Shown here in pieces: positions 12,851 through 24,816 of a DNA stretch of 64,000 nt (its first letter is position 1; every line of letters begins with the position of its first letter). The stretch lies in NCBI GenBank assembly GCA_019925795.1, contig CM034314.1, forward strand, positions 82,332,780-82,396,779. Direction: 5' to 3'. A program made the translations under genes and the position numbers. The DNA comes from Dendrobium chrysotoxum (Eukaryota > Streptophyta > Magnoliopsida > Asparagales > Orchidaceae). A model generated the notes under the pieces. It was given only the letters and a program-made list of their open reading frames with translations. It made no database searches and was not told where the DNA came from.

Positions 12851-13512
12851 TTTTAGTATATATATTTAAATTAGTGTTATGTAATCAAATTCCCCTTTCC
12901 TCAGCTTCTCCTATTTGGCCTCTTCGCATTTTCGGAAGTCTTCAACTATATTGTAACAGTTCTTCCCGTATTGAGCCTATCCTCTCGGGTTCTCCTCTAC
13001 GCCTTGTAATCTCTTTGCCATTGTTTAACTATGCAGAAAGTAACGATGCTTCAAATCTCTACAACATTAGCTATAAGTTACATACAAAGTGCTTTGAATT
13101 TTTATTATATTCTACTATAAGTTAAAGTCAAAAAATTTTAAACAATATTTTATTTTCAATTTTGCTTATAAATTTACTCTCATGGAGTTTTTGTTATTTC
13201 TAAGGACTCTCATATGTTTTTATAAGTTGTGCACTGGTTTTTAATTTCAATTGATTGTTTCGATAGAATTGAATATTTTTTATTCTTATCACTTCAAAAA
13301 ATTAAATAATATTCTATACATTATTATAAATTCTTATTAATCTTATGAGTGAGGGATAGTATGTGTTTTGAATATGCTTAAAAATAAGATTGATCTAGGT
13401 TTAACAAAATACTTCATAGAAATAACTCATTATCATATTTCAATATACATCTCCAAACCATTTCAAAGTAAGTTCAAACAAATTTATTTGTATTTTACTT
13501 CTTCAACAAATA

Positions 13513-13517
13513 AGTAT
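13513..13517. repeat. Target-site duplication AGTAT (left)
   Basis: AGTAT directly precedes the TG of the solo LTR and is repeated exactly at 15365-15369 after its CA. Confidence 0.8.
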
Positions 13518-13976
13518 TGATACATCCTCGACAAATTATCTTGATCGGGCACGAATATCGAGGCAAAATCAAGTTGGAAACTTCTGAAATTAAAAATGGA
13601 ATAATCCAAAATCCAATTTCAGTGAAATTATAGTCGAATTGAACGTCTCGAAAATACGAACCCAATGACACCAAATTCAAGCCAATCTGAGCCCAAATGA
13701 GTCCAAATCAAGAGCCCAAAGCACTGTTGGAAGGTTTGAACCACAATTTGATTTCCCAAATGATTTCCAAACATAATGGGCTTATAGTCAAATCGTGTGG
13801 CTCAACGAGACGAATCCAACAAGCCCAAGATCACTGAATTCTGATATCATTTGAGCCTTCAAATGCCTCATAAATGGTCTATGATCAAGGGATTCAACAT
13901 CGGCCGTCCATTCAAACCACTCCCCATTTACCCTTCATCTTCCACCTATTTACGGGCTATGCCACTCCAAGAAATC

Positions 13977-13984
13977 TATAAATA
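13977..13984 (+). promoter_or_regulatory. TATA box of the solo LTR
   Basis: TATAAATA within CTATAAATAGAG, followed about 50 bp later by a purine/pyrimidine-rich leader. Its position about 460 bp into the LTR is usual for a U3 promoter. Confidence 0.6.
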
Positions 13985-14059
13985 GAGCATCCTCTCCTCT
14001 TTGAAAGGGCCCCTAATCCTAAGGAGAAAAGAGAGAGATTGGAGATCGCTCTTGCCTCC

Positions 14060-15045
14060 TTGCTCCTCCTCGACCACCGCCGGAGTTCTGCCGGACCACC
14101 ACCTGACGTAGGAGTTTCGCCATACCATCACCTGACGTTCTTAGCTCTGCCAGACCACCTCCTGATGCCATGAGCTATGTCGGACTACCCTGTAATGTTC
14201 TCAGCTCTGCCGGACCACCGCTTGACACCCTGAGCTCCGTCGGACCACCACCTGAGGCCCGCACTTCTGCCGGACCACCACCCGAGGCCTGTACTTCTGC
14301 CAGACCACCACCTGAGGCCCACACTCCTGTTGGACCACCACTTGAGGTCAGCACTTCTGCTGGAACACCACCTGAGGCCCGGACTTCTACAGGATCACCA
14401 CCTGAGTCCCGGACTTCAATCGAACCACCACCTGACGCCTAGATTTTTACCTGACTTATACCTGGTCATACTACAGTCCTCCCGACCTCTATCATCATAC
14501 TACAATCTTTCTGACCTCCAACGCCAGTCAACTACGATCCTTCCGACCTCCATCGCCTGACCAAATAAGGTCCTTCCGACCTCCATCGCCAGGCAATGAT
14601 CTTTCTGACCTCTGCCTCCTGCCGACTATGGTCCTTTCAGCCTCCATCGACAGGCAACGATCTTTCTGACCCCTGCCTCCTACCGATTATGGTCCTTTCG
14701 ACTACCGTCGCCTACTATGGTCCTTTCGACCTCTGTCACCTGACCAACTAAGGTCTTCCTGACCTCTATCATCAGACTACGATCTTTCTGACCTCCAACG
14801 CCAGTCGATTACGGTCCTTCCGACCTCTGTCGCCTAACCAACTAAGGTCCTCCCGACCTCTGTCATCAGACTATGGTCTTTTTGACCTCTAATGCCAGTC
14901 GACTATGATCCTTCTGACCTCTATCGCCCAACCAACTAAGGTCCTCCCAACCTCCATCATCAGACTACAGTCTTTCTAACCTCCAATGCCAGTCAACTAT
15001 GGTCTTTATGACCTTTGTCGTCTATCAACTATGGTTCTGCCGACC
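14060..15045 (+). repeat. Two adjoining minisatellites in the solo LTR
   Basis: 14060-14440 repeats a ~30-33 bp unit built on GCCGGACCACCACCTGA. 14450-15045 repeats pyrimidine-rich units such as GGTCCTTCCGACCTC, with a compound period near 65-70 bp. The first block reads as a Pro/Ala/Thr/Ser-rich frame (14170-14442), which is a by-product of the repeat and not a gene. Confidence 0.8.
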
Positions 15046-15364
15046 CAACAAACATGTATATGATGATTATTGTAATTCTCACCATGTAATGTGCTCTATA
15101 TGATGTATATTTGTGACATCTAACCAAGGCCTTCTCCCAACAAAGGGCCTCATTTGTAATTGACCGTAAATACTAGTGGATTCATTTAAACTGGGCCAAG
15201 CCCCGTGGTTTTTCCCCTTTTCAGGAGTTTCCATGTAAAAACTCTTGTGTCTGGTATGAATGCAACACCCTCTCTCTTATTTGACTACATGTTGGATCTT
15301 CGTACAATGCTAAGACGCTAAGCTTTATATTTCTCTACCGCCGTGAATATTCCATGACCCAACA

Positions 15365-15369
15365 AGTAT
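15365..15369. repeat. Target-site duplication AGTAT (right)
   Basis: Exact partner of 13513-13517, directly after the terminal CA of the solo LTR. Confidence 0.8.
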
Positions 15370-16880
15370 AATTCAATATTATTTTTTTCTTTATTTTATA
15401 GTAGTATAAATAGTAGATAATTAATTTTTAAGAAATAAAATATAATTTATAAGAACTGAATTTATATGTAATTTCTTATGTTTGTTTCATATTCTTGTAA
15501 TTTTCACGTTAAGTTTAAAATATATCCAAATATATCTAATTATGATACATACATATAGGTATTTAGGTGTGATCGCCAGAAAAATATTTTATGTAAAAGT
15601 TTCTTTTGGATTGTTTGTTTTTATTATTTTTTATTTTTTATAATATTAAGAGAAATATTATTTTTGCTGGGGTTTTTATTGGTACATATATATGTTTTAA
15701 AATTCTATTCTAAAATTACTGTTATTTAAAATGTCTAGTTGAAAACTTCTTAATATAATCATTTGTTTTGATAGATTTGTTAAAAACTAAAGTAGTGTAT
15801 AAGTTTATTTATAGTTATAGATGTGCACAAAAATATTCATATATGCTCATGATTATTGTACTAATAACTTTTTTATTAATTATAATGCATTTGTGAATGG
15901 CCTATTTGATATCACTTTTATTTTTTAAAAAATAATATTATTTGATATGTTTTCTAACTATTTAATTTTTTATTTATTTTTAAATAAATAGATTATTTTT
16001 AAAAATACTCAAAATAATTTTGAAACATTTTGAGTGATTTTAGAAATTACTATAATAATTGACAACCATTGACACCACCACCATCATCAATACCATTGCT
16101 TCATTGCCTTAAATTTTTGCTATATTTTATTGAATAATATATTTAATTTTTATTTATATTATATATTTTTTATATTCAATTTAAAATATTTTAAGTATAA
16201 AAGTAATATTTAATATTATTATTCATTCAAGTTCAATATTCTCTTAAATGTTTACTCAAGCTCATGAGATAAAGAACATTATGCCTTTAGCTGATAAAAA
16301 CTCATGCTCTCATACAATATCTATCATCATAAAAAAGAGTAAATGTTTAATTTTTTTTCTCTTTTAATTTTATTTATTACAAATAATAAATTTAAATTTC
16401 ACTTAAATCTTGCTTTTAATTATATAAATATTTAAAGTAATACAACAAAATCATTTAGAGCTTCATTGTAAATACCAAATTTCTTTTTTTAATATATATT
16501 ATTTATTTATGTTGAGCAATCCGATCATCTTATAGTACAAATTACATTCAATTAAGATTTTATGTGCAATATATTAAAAAAATGATTTAATTATATAATA
16601 GTTAAGTTATTATGCATAAACTTTTATTCTCTATAAATCTCTTCTCCAATTATTTTTCAAGTATGATAAATTTAATATCATATATTACTAACATTTTCAT
16701 CGATTTATTATTATTGTTATTGATATTTTATTAAAACCTTAAACAGATTTGTCATAGATTGGAAATATAATTGTTGTCACGATTACTTCTAAAAATTTTG
16801 ATCTCTTTATAAACATTTTGAATTTATTAAATAATATTTAAAACTTTATGATATTATTTAAAATTTTAATTTTTATTAAC
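15370..16880. other. AT-rich non-coding stretch
   Basis: No gene, domain or regular repeat was recognised. It continues the AT-rich sequence left of the solo LTR and runs up to the Helitron-like terminus. Confidence 0.5.
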
Positions 16881-16910
16881 GTGCATTTAATGCACATGTA
16901 ATTATACTAA
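16881..16910 (+). other. Helitron-like 3' end: hairpin plus CTAA
   Basis: GTGCA-TTTAA-TGCAC stem-loop, then ATGTAATTATA and CTAA, with T as the next base. This fits a Helitron 3' end (short hairpin about 10-12 bp before CTRR, inserted before T). The stem is only 5 bp and AT-rich surroundings make chance possible. Confidence 0.4.
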
Positions 16911-17119
16911 TATTTATAAGTGCTTGCACAATTACTTATAAGTCCTAAAATCAATGAATAAATTAATATATAATTAATAATAATTAAAAAAAGCAATCAT
17001 CTTGTATAGTGAATAATACATTTCTCCCTTTTATGCACTTCAACTCCATCCTCATTTCTGGTTTTTACACCAAGTTCATATAATAATAGTAACGACGGGC
17101 CACAAATACCACCCTACAT
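16911..17119. other. Short unassigned spacer
   Basis: AT-rich sequence, then a pyrimidine-rich stretch leading to the RNase H-like frame. No promoter or repeat was recognised. Confidence 0.4.
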
Positions 17120-17494
17120 ATGACGACAATTGCAACTGGGGCACACTATGAGAAGCACAAATCATTGAAGGGTGTTATGCAAGGGTGTATGCATGAGGCG
17201 GAAGGTATTATTATTGAAGGTGAAAATCGGAATGTGATCAACTTTCTTCACGAAGTGTATAGCAAACCGGAGAAGTTGAATGGAGGACGTCAAGAGGAAG
17301 ATTTGTTATTCTTCAAGGAATTCAATAATGTTTTATTTCATTATGTTAGTCGTAGTTGTAATAAGTTAACTGATTATTGTGCTAACTTAGCTATTTCGTA
17401 TAATTTCATTTGCAATAATTTTAAAAATAATGATATTCCTCCTTCGTTTATTTCTTTGTTGAAGGAGAAATGCGATAGGTTGCCTTTTTTTTGA
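17120..17494 (+). pseudogene. RNase H-like fragment, LINE/RVT_3 type (124 codons)
   Basis: A short open frame from ATG to a stop at 17492-17494. The middle reads IIIEGENRNVINFLHEV, like the VIVEGDS-VI region of RNase H domains attached to plant LINE-type reverse transcriptases and their domesticated relatives. It continues with FFKEFNNVLFHYVSRSCNKL and TDYCANLA, like F-HV-R--N--AD-LA in that family. The first catalytic strand is missing, the usual Asp of EGDS is Asn, and the length is below a full domain of about 150 residues. It is most likely a transposon relic; a truncated host gene copy is possible. It stops just left of LTR E. Confidence 0.5.
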
Positions 17495-18968
17495 ATAGTT
17501 TTATTAACCTCATTTTTGTATGAGGTCAGTAAGACCAATCTAGTCCTTAGGATCTTTTCAATTCTTAGGATCAATCTAGACCCTAAGATCTACTCTAGAC
17601 CCTAGGATTCCTCCAGATCCATCTAGATCATAGGAACTATCTAGACCCTAGGATCTTCTTAGAATCCAAACTTTAGGATCTACTCTATATCCTAAGATTC
17701 TTCTAGATCCCAGATCCTAGGATACTCCTAAACTTTAAACCTTAGGATACTCCTAGACTTCATACTCTACAGTAATCCAGACCTTGAAATCTACTCTAGA
17801 CCCTAGGATTCCTCTAGATTAATCTAGATTTCAATTCAATCTAGGATTAATTCAAATACAGATATTCAAACCCAAAATCTAGACCAAATCCAGATTTCCA
17901 GACTCAAATCCAAGGCCAAAGGTCTAAGTCCTGAAAGCCTTTTCCAGCAAATTTTTGAACACTTCAAAACCCTTAAACACTTCAAAACCCTATCAAATGA
18001 CCTCTGATTCAGGGTCTGTCAGTTGCATACTGATGTGAGATGTCTCTAGAGGTAACCCTCCAAATTTGAGCTCATTCTAAGGTCTCTAACCCTAGAAATT
18101 GAATTGATTTTCAAAGGCTATAAAACCTTCAAATATTTACGGTCTATGCCACTGGACCTGACACCTAGTGAATCCTGACCTTGGAGCTTTCTCCAAAGCT
18201 TCCAATCACATACAGACCTTTAATCCTGACCTCTTGAACATTAAACTGTATTTTGTTGGACTCACTTTAACCCCCAGTTGAGCTGAGGTCAAAATGATCA
18301 AAATACCCCTTAGCGGTTCAAATGAACATTTCAAACCAAATGATCTCCAAATTGCTTGGGATCACTTCCAACAATTTTCAAATATCAAAACCAACCTATT
18401 GGACCCAAACCCAGACCCTGGGTCAACATGGTTGACCAATTCAACCCAAGTTGACCAAACATGCCTTTAAGGGTCAAAACATGTCATTTTGACCAAATGA
18501 TCTCCCCAGACCTTGGGACCACCTCCATTGGTCTCCAAATATCATTTCAAATCTATTGAGCCTATTCTCAGACTCGGGATCCACCTGGTTGACCAAGTTA
18601 TTGACCTTATTTTCAGCTCAGACCCAGAGCCTAGGTCAACCCAGTTGACCAGGTCAACCTGGGTTGACCCAATTGACCCATATAGGCCTATTCAAGCTCA
18701 AATCAAATCCAAGCCCAATCTAAAGGCCTCAAAGCTCAAGCCCATCTCTCCCCTGGACCTATTTGAATAGGTTGACCAAGTCAACCCTTGACTTGGTCAA
18801 CCCAAGTCATAATGGGTCAAATACGCCCGTTAAGGCCCATTTAAAACCTATTTAAAGCCTTAAACACTTTTCCTAATGCTATAAGACTCAAACTGTGGCC
18901 TAAGACACTAGTTTTCCCTCCTAATTGAATAAGGATTCGATCTAGGCCGTCCATCATGAGCCCTAGCA

Positions 18969-18976
18969 TATAAATA
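18969..18976 (+). promoter_or_regulatory. TATA box candidate in LTR E
   Basis: TATAAATA in GCATATAAATACCCC, followed 40-60 bp downstream by a CT-repeat patch (19013-19032) of the kind often seen at plant transcription starts. No equally good TATA was seen at the matching place in LTR A. Confidence 0.5.
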
Positions 18977-19673
18977 CCCCTCTTAGGGTAACTTAGAAAG
19001 GACTTTTTGATCTCTCTCTCTCTCTCTCTCTAAGACCCCTCGACCCGAGATCTTTGTAGAGAAGACTCCCCCGGACTCTCCCCACCTTTCCCAGCCTAGA
19101 CCCACCGTCCAAAGTTCGTCGGCGGCAGGATCGCTGGTGAACCTAGGCTAGCAAACTTCCAAGGCGTTTTCACATCAATCCAGGCGTTTGGAGCTCGCGA
19201 TTCCTTCTACAAAAATAAGTGTGGACAATCTACAAGTTAAGAGAACCCTTAAGCGGTCCAAACCATCCACTAACCAAGGTAAAAACTCAAACCCTAGTTA
19301 GAAATACATAGGGTTAAATAGCATTTTAGAAAGCTCATTCTAGGCCAAACAAGAACATCCACACGAATGCTCTTCATGTTTACTATCCATGGTTAAAATT
19401 TTAGTCAATTTGATCGAGCCGCTTGATCAAACAAGATAAAATACTGTTCTTAGGGCATTCTCACGGCAAGCATGAGCTGCATTCCCTCTCAGCCGTTGAT
19501 CCTGCGATCAAGGGTCTTGATCTCGCCATCCCGCTGCGTTGGTCCGACCGTAGACCAGATCCGGCAGATCTGCGTTTCGTTCAGCTCAATCCGAGCCATT
19601 GATCCATGTTGCGGAGGATCAGACGGCTGCGGGGCAATGCTGAGGTGTTTAAGTGGGGCGGGTCCCGCCGCGC

Positions 19674-19721
19674 CAATCATTGGCAATGATAGCGCGGCGG
19701 TGCAATCATTACCAATGATTG
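19674..19721. promoter_or_regulatory. HD-Zip II-type site cluster in LTR E
   Basis: CAATCATTG at 19674-19682 and CAATGATTG at 19713-19721 are intact; two partner half-sites between them are mutated. It looks like a duplicated form of the palindrome in LTR D (7705-7725). Confidence 0.4.
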
Positions 19722-19752
19722 GCCGCAGTTAGCGTGGCCAATCATGGGCCGC

Positions 19753-19758
19753 CACGTG
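19753..19758. promoter_or_regulatory. G-box CACGTG in LTR E
   Basis: CACGTG within GCCACGTGGC, an ideal G-box core (bZIP/bHLH consensus). LTR A has one at 44126-44131. Activity is not shown. Confidence 0.4.
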
Positions 19759-19784
19759 GCGGGCCGGTTTAAAAAATATTTTAA

Positions 19785-20550
19785 AATTTATTTTTTTATT
19801 ATTATTATTTTAAATGGTTTTAATATTATTATTATTATTATATCAATATTATTATTATTATTATTATTATTTTAATAATATTATTATTATTATGTTAATA
19901 TTTATATTATTATAAAATTAATATTTACTATTATTAATGTTATTATAATATCAATGTTATTATTAATAATATTATTATTATTTTAATAATATTCTTATTA
20001 TATTTATATTTATATTATTATAATATTAATATTTATTATTATAATATTAATATTTATTATTATTAATATGACTATAATATCAATATTATTATTAATAATA
20101 TTATTATTATTTTAATAATATTATTATTATGTTAATATTTATATTATTATAATATTATTATTTACTATTATTAATATTATCATAATATCAATATTATTAA
20201 TAATAATATTATTATTTTAATAATATTTTTATTATGTTAATATTTATATCATTATAATATTATTATTTGCTATTATTATTATTATTATTATTAATATTAT
20301 TATTATGTTAATGTTTATATTATTATAATATTAATATTTACTATTATTAATATTATTATAATATCAATATTACTATTAATAATATTATTATTATTTTAAT
20401 AATATTATTATTATGTTAATATTTATTTTATTATAATATTAATATTTATTATTATTAATATTATTATAATATCAATATTACTATTAATAATATTATTATT
20501 ATTTTAATAATATTATTATTATGTTAATATTTATTTTGTTATAATATTAA

Positions 20551-20598
<48 letters not shown>

Positions 20599-20935
20599 CA
20601 ATATTATTATTAATGATATTATTATTATTTTAATAATAATATTGTCATGTTAATATTCATATTATTATAATATTAATATTTATTATTATTAATATTATTA
20701 TAATATCAATATTATTATTAATGATATTATTATTATTTTAATAATAATATTGTCATGTTAATATTCATATTGTTATAATATTAATATTTATTATTATTAA
20801 CATTATTATAATATCAATATTATTACTAATAATATTATTATTATTTTAATAATATTATTATTATGTTAAATATTCATGTTATTATAATATTAATAGTTTA
20901 TTATTAACATTATTTTAATATTATTATACTAATAA
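19785..20935. repeat. A/T-only minisatellite, ~110-125 bp period
   Basis: About 1.15 kb made almost only of A and T, mostly ATT/AAT triplets. The marker AATATCAAT recurs near 19944, 20068, 20186, 20354, 20465, 20594, 20700 and 20810. This shows a higher-order unit of about 106-129 bp (one interval 168) and not simple triplet slippage. It occurs only in LTR E. Confidence 0.85.
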
Positions 20936-22175
20936 TATTATTATTATTTTAATATTATTATTATATTATTAATACTTTAAAATTATTTTAACTATTATTA
21001 TATTATTATTAATATTTTTAAAACTATTTTTTTATTATTATTACTTATTACTTATTTTAAAATCCAGAGATTTTATTTTAAATTTATTAATTATTTTTAA
21101 ACATATTTAACTTCAAAAATTCATATCTCCCTCATTTTAAATCAGATTTTTGCGTACAATACCTCGTTCTTTTCAGAAAAATGAGAACTTTAACTTGAAA
21201 CCATTTTCTGTAACCAAATATGTCCTTTCTAGATGATTTCTGTGTTACTTAGCTATTTAATTATTTAAATATTATTTAATTAATATCATTACTTATTTTG
21301 AAATAAAAATTGTTTTAAAACCTCCCTTGGTGGCTGGTGGATCTCTCATGCATATATATCTAAATTATTTTCAAATTATCTTCTTTTAAAACTTATTTTT
21401 GTTTATTTATTAATTTATGTGTATTTTAATACATTTTGAAATTACATATATTAATAAATTATTTAATTTTGGGAGATTCACCTTTGAAGCTTTAAACATA
21501 GACTGATCCTATGAATATCATTCATGTGGGAGAAGGATTAGTGGATGATTATATCCCAATCATTCAGTAGTCACTTCATTAGGCTTGTTTTGCTTAGTAT
21601 TTCGTAGTCCTTGCATGTGTAAGATGCACACAAGCACTTAGCCTAGGCTCTCCTAGATCTAAGGACATATTTGGTGTGTTTATATTTGTTGCATTTCCAT
21701 TATGTTATGCCCAGGGTTAGTTAAGACATTGATTTAAACCCATTTAACGTAGCGACACCCTAAGGATAATAATTAAGGACCCATCTAGCAAACTTAGAGA
21801 AATTTTAGGAGCTAGGGTTTACCTCTGATTGACTTGAAATTTGAAACACATAAACTTAGTGACATCCTAAATCCCTCATAAATTTCTAGGAATTTTTAGG
21901 ACTTATTAAACCCCTTAATTAATCAACCCTAATTTACCCTTTAATTAAGACCCGATAACTTCAGAAAATTCTAATAAATTCATTTTAAATCAAAAAAATA
22001 CACATAATGTATAAAACTCTTCAAAATTCAGTTCCTAATCCATCAAAATTAAAAGCCCCTTGATTGGGCCTCAATCTGAACTTTAATTTAATTTTGATTA
22101 AAAATCACCTTTAAATTAAATTAAATAATTAAAAATTCTAAATTTTTCCCAAACACTTGGGAACACTTCTTTGGG

Positions 22176-22445
22176 TCATTAATTTAAATGCATAATTTAT
22201 CCTGCTAAAAATAAAAAAGATATTTTTGAGTTTTTATCACTAAAAGAAAAACTTGCAAGAATATTTTGATACTTCTGAAATAAAGTGTTTTCGAATAGCG
22301 AATGTAAATAACATAATTTTTCTAATAAGACTCTCAATTTTAGATGTGGATCAGAGCATATGCATCCCTAGAGCTCTGTCAACAAGCTTGTAGTGGTGAA
22401 AAAAGATTTATAATCTTCTTACAGTTTTTCTATCTCCATAGAACC
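22176..22445. other. Unassigned junction sequence
   Basis: Sequence after the break in LTR E. It shares nothing recognisable with the LTR family, and no coding signal was seen. Confidence 0.35.
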
Positions 22446-22449
22446 TAGA

Positions 22450-22910
22450 ACATTAAGCATCGTTTATATAGGTATGTCAATATTCCATTTCAATACTTCT
22501 AATTGCTTCAGCATTCCTATGTCGATGTTATACATTATACTAGATCTTAACTATACACATGACCATTGTATGCATTAAATAAAGAATAGGAGATATTAAA
22601 AACATCAATGTATCATTCAAGGCACATGAGTCTACATTAGTACTTGCTATGAATTTTACATCATCAACATAAAAATAGAGAGTTAGCCAGACATCAAAGA
22701 TTTAACAAGCAAACTTATTTTCATTTCATTCATTAAAAGAAGGGATAAAAGAGAAGTAATGAGAAAATTATCACCCAAAAGAATCAAATGATCTTCTCCA
22801 CACTCTTTCTTCCTCCAACTATAGAGTTGCTTACACAAACAGACTAAGATCTCTATAATGAAAGTATCATGCACTTCCCTAGCATCTCTTAGATTTAATT
22901 ATGAGGGAGC
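22450..22910 (-). pseudogene. Copia reverse transcriptase fragment (broken, antisense)
   Basis: On the minus strand, LYFYVDDVKFIAS (about 22680-22640) matches the copia RT active-site motif with both catalytic Asp of YVDD present. Upstream in another frame, VCLCKQLYSWRK (about 22840) resembles the conserved KLYGLKQ-PRAW segment. The two lie at roughly the usual distance but in different frames, with a stop between. Flanking sequence to about 22450 is too decayed to read. It is an old copia fossil, probably distinct from the one around LTR D. Confidence 0.6.
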
Positions 22911-24080
22911 ACTAAAGAAATACACAAAAATTATAGAATTTTTTTTTTAAGTGACAAAAACTCTTAAGTAACAGAACTGAAAAAATATTTATGGTAAGTA
23001 CAGGGATGAGTTCAAGCGCTATGGGGCTTGATAAGGTGGCATCGCGATGGTATAAAATGAACTAGGGTTCACTATGGCACTGGCAGACCTGGCACAGTTA
23101 ATGATTGAAAAAGCATGTCTTTTGGTTGAGTCGGTGTGGCTCCTCATGTTATCAACTACTTCATCACTATGCTCCAGAATTTGAGTATTGCAGTCTTGCT
23201 CAAGATATCACTCATTACATATGCTAGAATATTGGCCAACTGCATAACACTATCTAAAAGTACTAGAGTTGCACTATGTTGTTTATTTGGTATATTTTGT
23301 TTTGGCATATCCATTTCAACTTTTCACTTATAAAATCATGTCTGAACTCTTCACACATATAGTCAATTATGTATGCAAAATAATATACTTTAATCTACTC
23401 AATCTACCTGACTCACAATCAATTCCTACAGCTCTAGTTTACAATTCAATTCTTCTAACAACTACTTGGATACAAATTTATCATGCTCCAAAATCAAATA
23501 TAAAGATAAAAAAAATAATTCTTCCAATTTTGATTGTGGGGCATGAAAGATTATTCCATAAAATAAGGATTTCTTTTAAGGAAAACTAATTGTGTATCTC
23601 AGATTCTCATTCAAGAAGTAGCTCCTGAAAGTGCCACGGCGGTGGACTCATGGCTCATGCCAGTAAAGGTAAGGCCTTATAACTTGTACACTTCATATTC
23701 TATTGACCAAAATTGAGAAGGACCATTTGTCAATTTAAGAAAGAATACATCATTTGCAAATAATTTAAAAGGGATGGGTCAAAATACAAGGCTACATGTA
23801 CCTCTAACCATCTCATATTTAATCTAGGAAGTTCTCAATATTAACGTCATGTTGGGCTATCTGTAAAGGAAATGTGGCATCGATTCTATCTTGATGGTCA
23901 TCAATCCTTTCTCTAAGAGCCCACTTTTGTTTGTAAGAAAACATTTAATGCAGTGAATGCAATCAAATTATTTTATATTAAAAAGATTGTATGCTTACAA
24001 AGAATACCTACAACTTGACTTAATACTTTGTTGTTAAGTTCATTAGTTACTTCTGGAGGGAGATTTGGAAGCGATTGCTA
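22911..24080. other. Unassigned sequence, probably old transposon debris
   Basis: AT-rich with scattered short frames (for example 23136-23333 and 23269-23589, + strand) lacking any family motif. The right end leads into a gypsy integrase fossil, so part may be its upstream polyprotein, too decayed to read. Confidence 0.3.
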
Positions 24081-24084
24081 ACAT

Positions 24085-24620
24085 ACTTATATCGTAGTTC
24101 AACTTATCACACATAGATGGGCAGTTAAAAGGAGTTGTTAAATTGCACCTTGGGCGACATCATGTGTTGTTTAGCAATGAACTATTGGAGCATTTGGATG
24201 AAGTACTAGGACATGCTGAATTTGCCTTCAATTTTATGGGGATACAATCCAATGGCCAAAGCCCTTTTTAGCATAATATGTTACAAATTGCCAAATCATA
24301 CAATGAACATTACTATTCTACCAAAGCTCAATAGTAACAGTGCCACCAAAAACTCATCGCAATCAACCAATATTAGAAAATAAAGGCAAACATGCATTAA
24401 CAACAACAAATTTTTGAAGAAATTGATCAAGTCATAGTTTGGATTTGGAAGGAACGATTTTTAGCAAGCACTTATTCGAAACTAAAGCAACGCAAAATCA
24501 AACCATTTCTCATTTGCAAGCATAAAAATGATAATGTTTATATGGTGTAATTGTCCCTTCGATTCAAACTTTTTTGTCCATGTTATACGTACCCGACCAC
24601 TATATCTACCATCCCTTATA
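24085..24620 (+). pseudogene. Gypsy integrase C-terminal fragment (broken)
   Basis: Across frames, the plus strand shows NCTLGDIMCCL, then GHAEFAFNF (like the LGNLLR-L and AEFAYN motifs after the DDE core). Next come SNGQSPFSI (like STG-SPFE-VYG) and VWIWKERFLASTYSKLKQRK, like the chromovirus-type V-LRKERFP-G-Y-KLK motif of the integrase C-terminal region. Stops and frameshifts are frequent. It is a different gypsy lineage from element A, whose corresponding region reads VGDLVLVLQRP. Non-functional. Confidence 0.65.
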
Positions 24621-24816
24621 TATATATCTTACTAAACTCAAGTCACATTCTTCTATAGCAAAGACAATGTTATCCTCATTTTAGAATAATCATGATTTTG
24701 TTAATTTTATTTTATTATAAGCAGAATGAGTACTCAAACCTCATCATTAAGATTCTCAAATTGATTTTCAACTAATACACTATAAAGTAGAGCTTATATT
24801 TTATAATTTTATTTAG
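24621..24816. other. AT-rich spacer
   Basis: No recognisable feature between the gypsy integrase fossil and the start of the MULE-like segment. Confidence 0.35.

Larger units (their letters stand above)
13518..15364 (+). mobile_element. Solo LTR (1847 bp), probably copia-type, with 5-bp TSD
   Basis: It begins TG (TGATACATCC), ends CA (CATGACCCAACA) and is bounded by AGTAT on both sides, so the ends are exact. A TATA box (13977) and pyrimidine-rich leader set the plus orientation. Near 15200, GTGGTTTTTCCCCTTTT followed by TTTCCATGTAAAA resembles a motif common near the ends of plant copia LTRs. There is no internal region, so it is a solo LTR. Much of it is minisatellite (14060-15045). It is unrelated to the giant gypsy LTRs. 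Confidence 0.82.
11773..16910 (+). mobile_element. Candidate degenerate Helitron, interrupted by a solo LTR
   Basis: The right end has Helitron 3' features: the inverted repeat GTGCA/TGCAC (16881-16895), 11 bases, then CTAA (fits CTRR) at 16907-16910, followed by T. The left side is the TTATAAAAG repeat block. No Rep/helicase sequence is visible, so it would be non-autonomous. The solo LTR at 13518-15364 is inserted inside. The parts 12851-13512 and 15370-16880 are AT-rich with no genes. The left boundary is uncertain. Confidence 0.35.
17502..22175 (+). mobile_element. LTR copy E, proximal 4.7 kb, truncated at its 3' side
   Basis: It begins TATTAACCTCATTTTTGTAT, a decayed form of the family start, and follows LTR A in order: CCTAGGATC-type repeats, the phrase around TGCCACTGGACCTG, TTGACC-rich stretch, GC-rich island, then the AT-rich second half up to CTTGGGAACACTTCTTTGGGT. 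Similarity to A (near 44990) stops about 22175, so roughly the last 3.2 kb is missing. The base left of the start is not a polypurine tract. A 1.2-kb A/T-only minisatellite has expanded inside. No genes. Confidence 0.8.

Noticed and set aside
14170..14442. Pro/Ala/Thr-rich open frame of 90 codons
   Set aside because: It follows the ~30-bp minisatellite of the solo LTR; no signal peptide or family motif, and it exists only because the unit length is a multiple of three.
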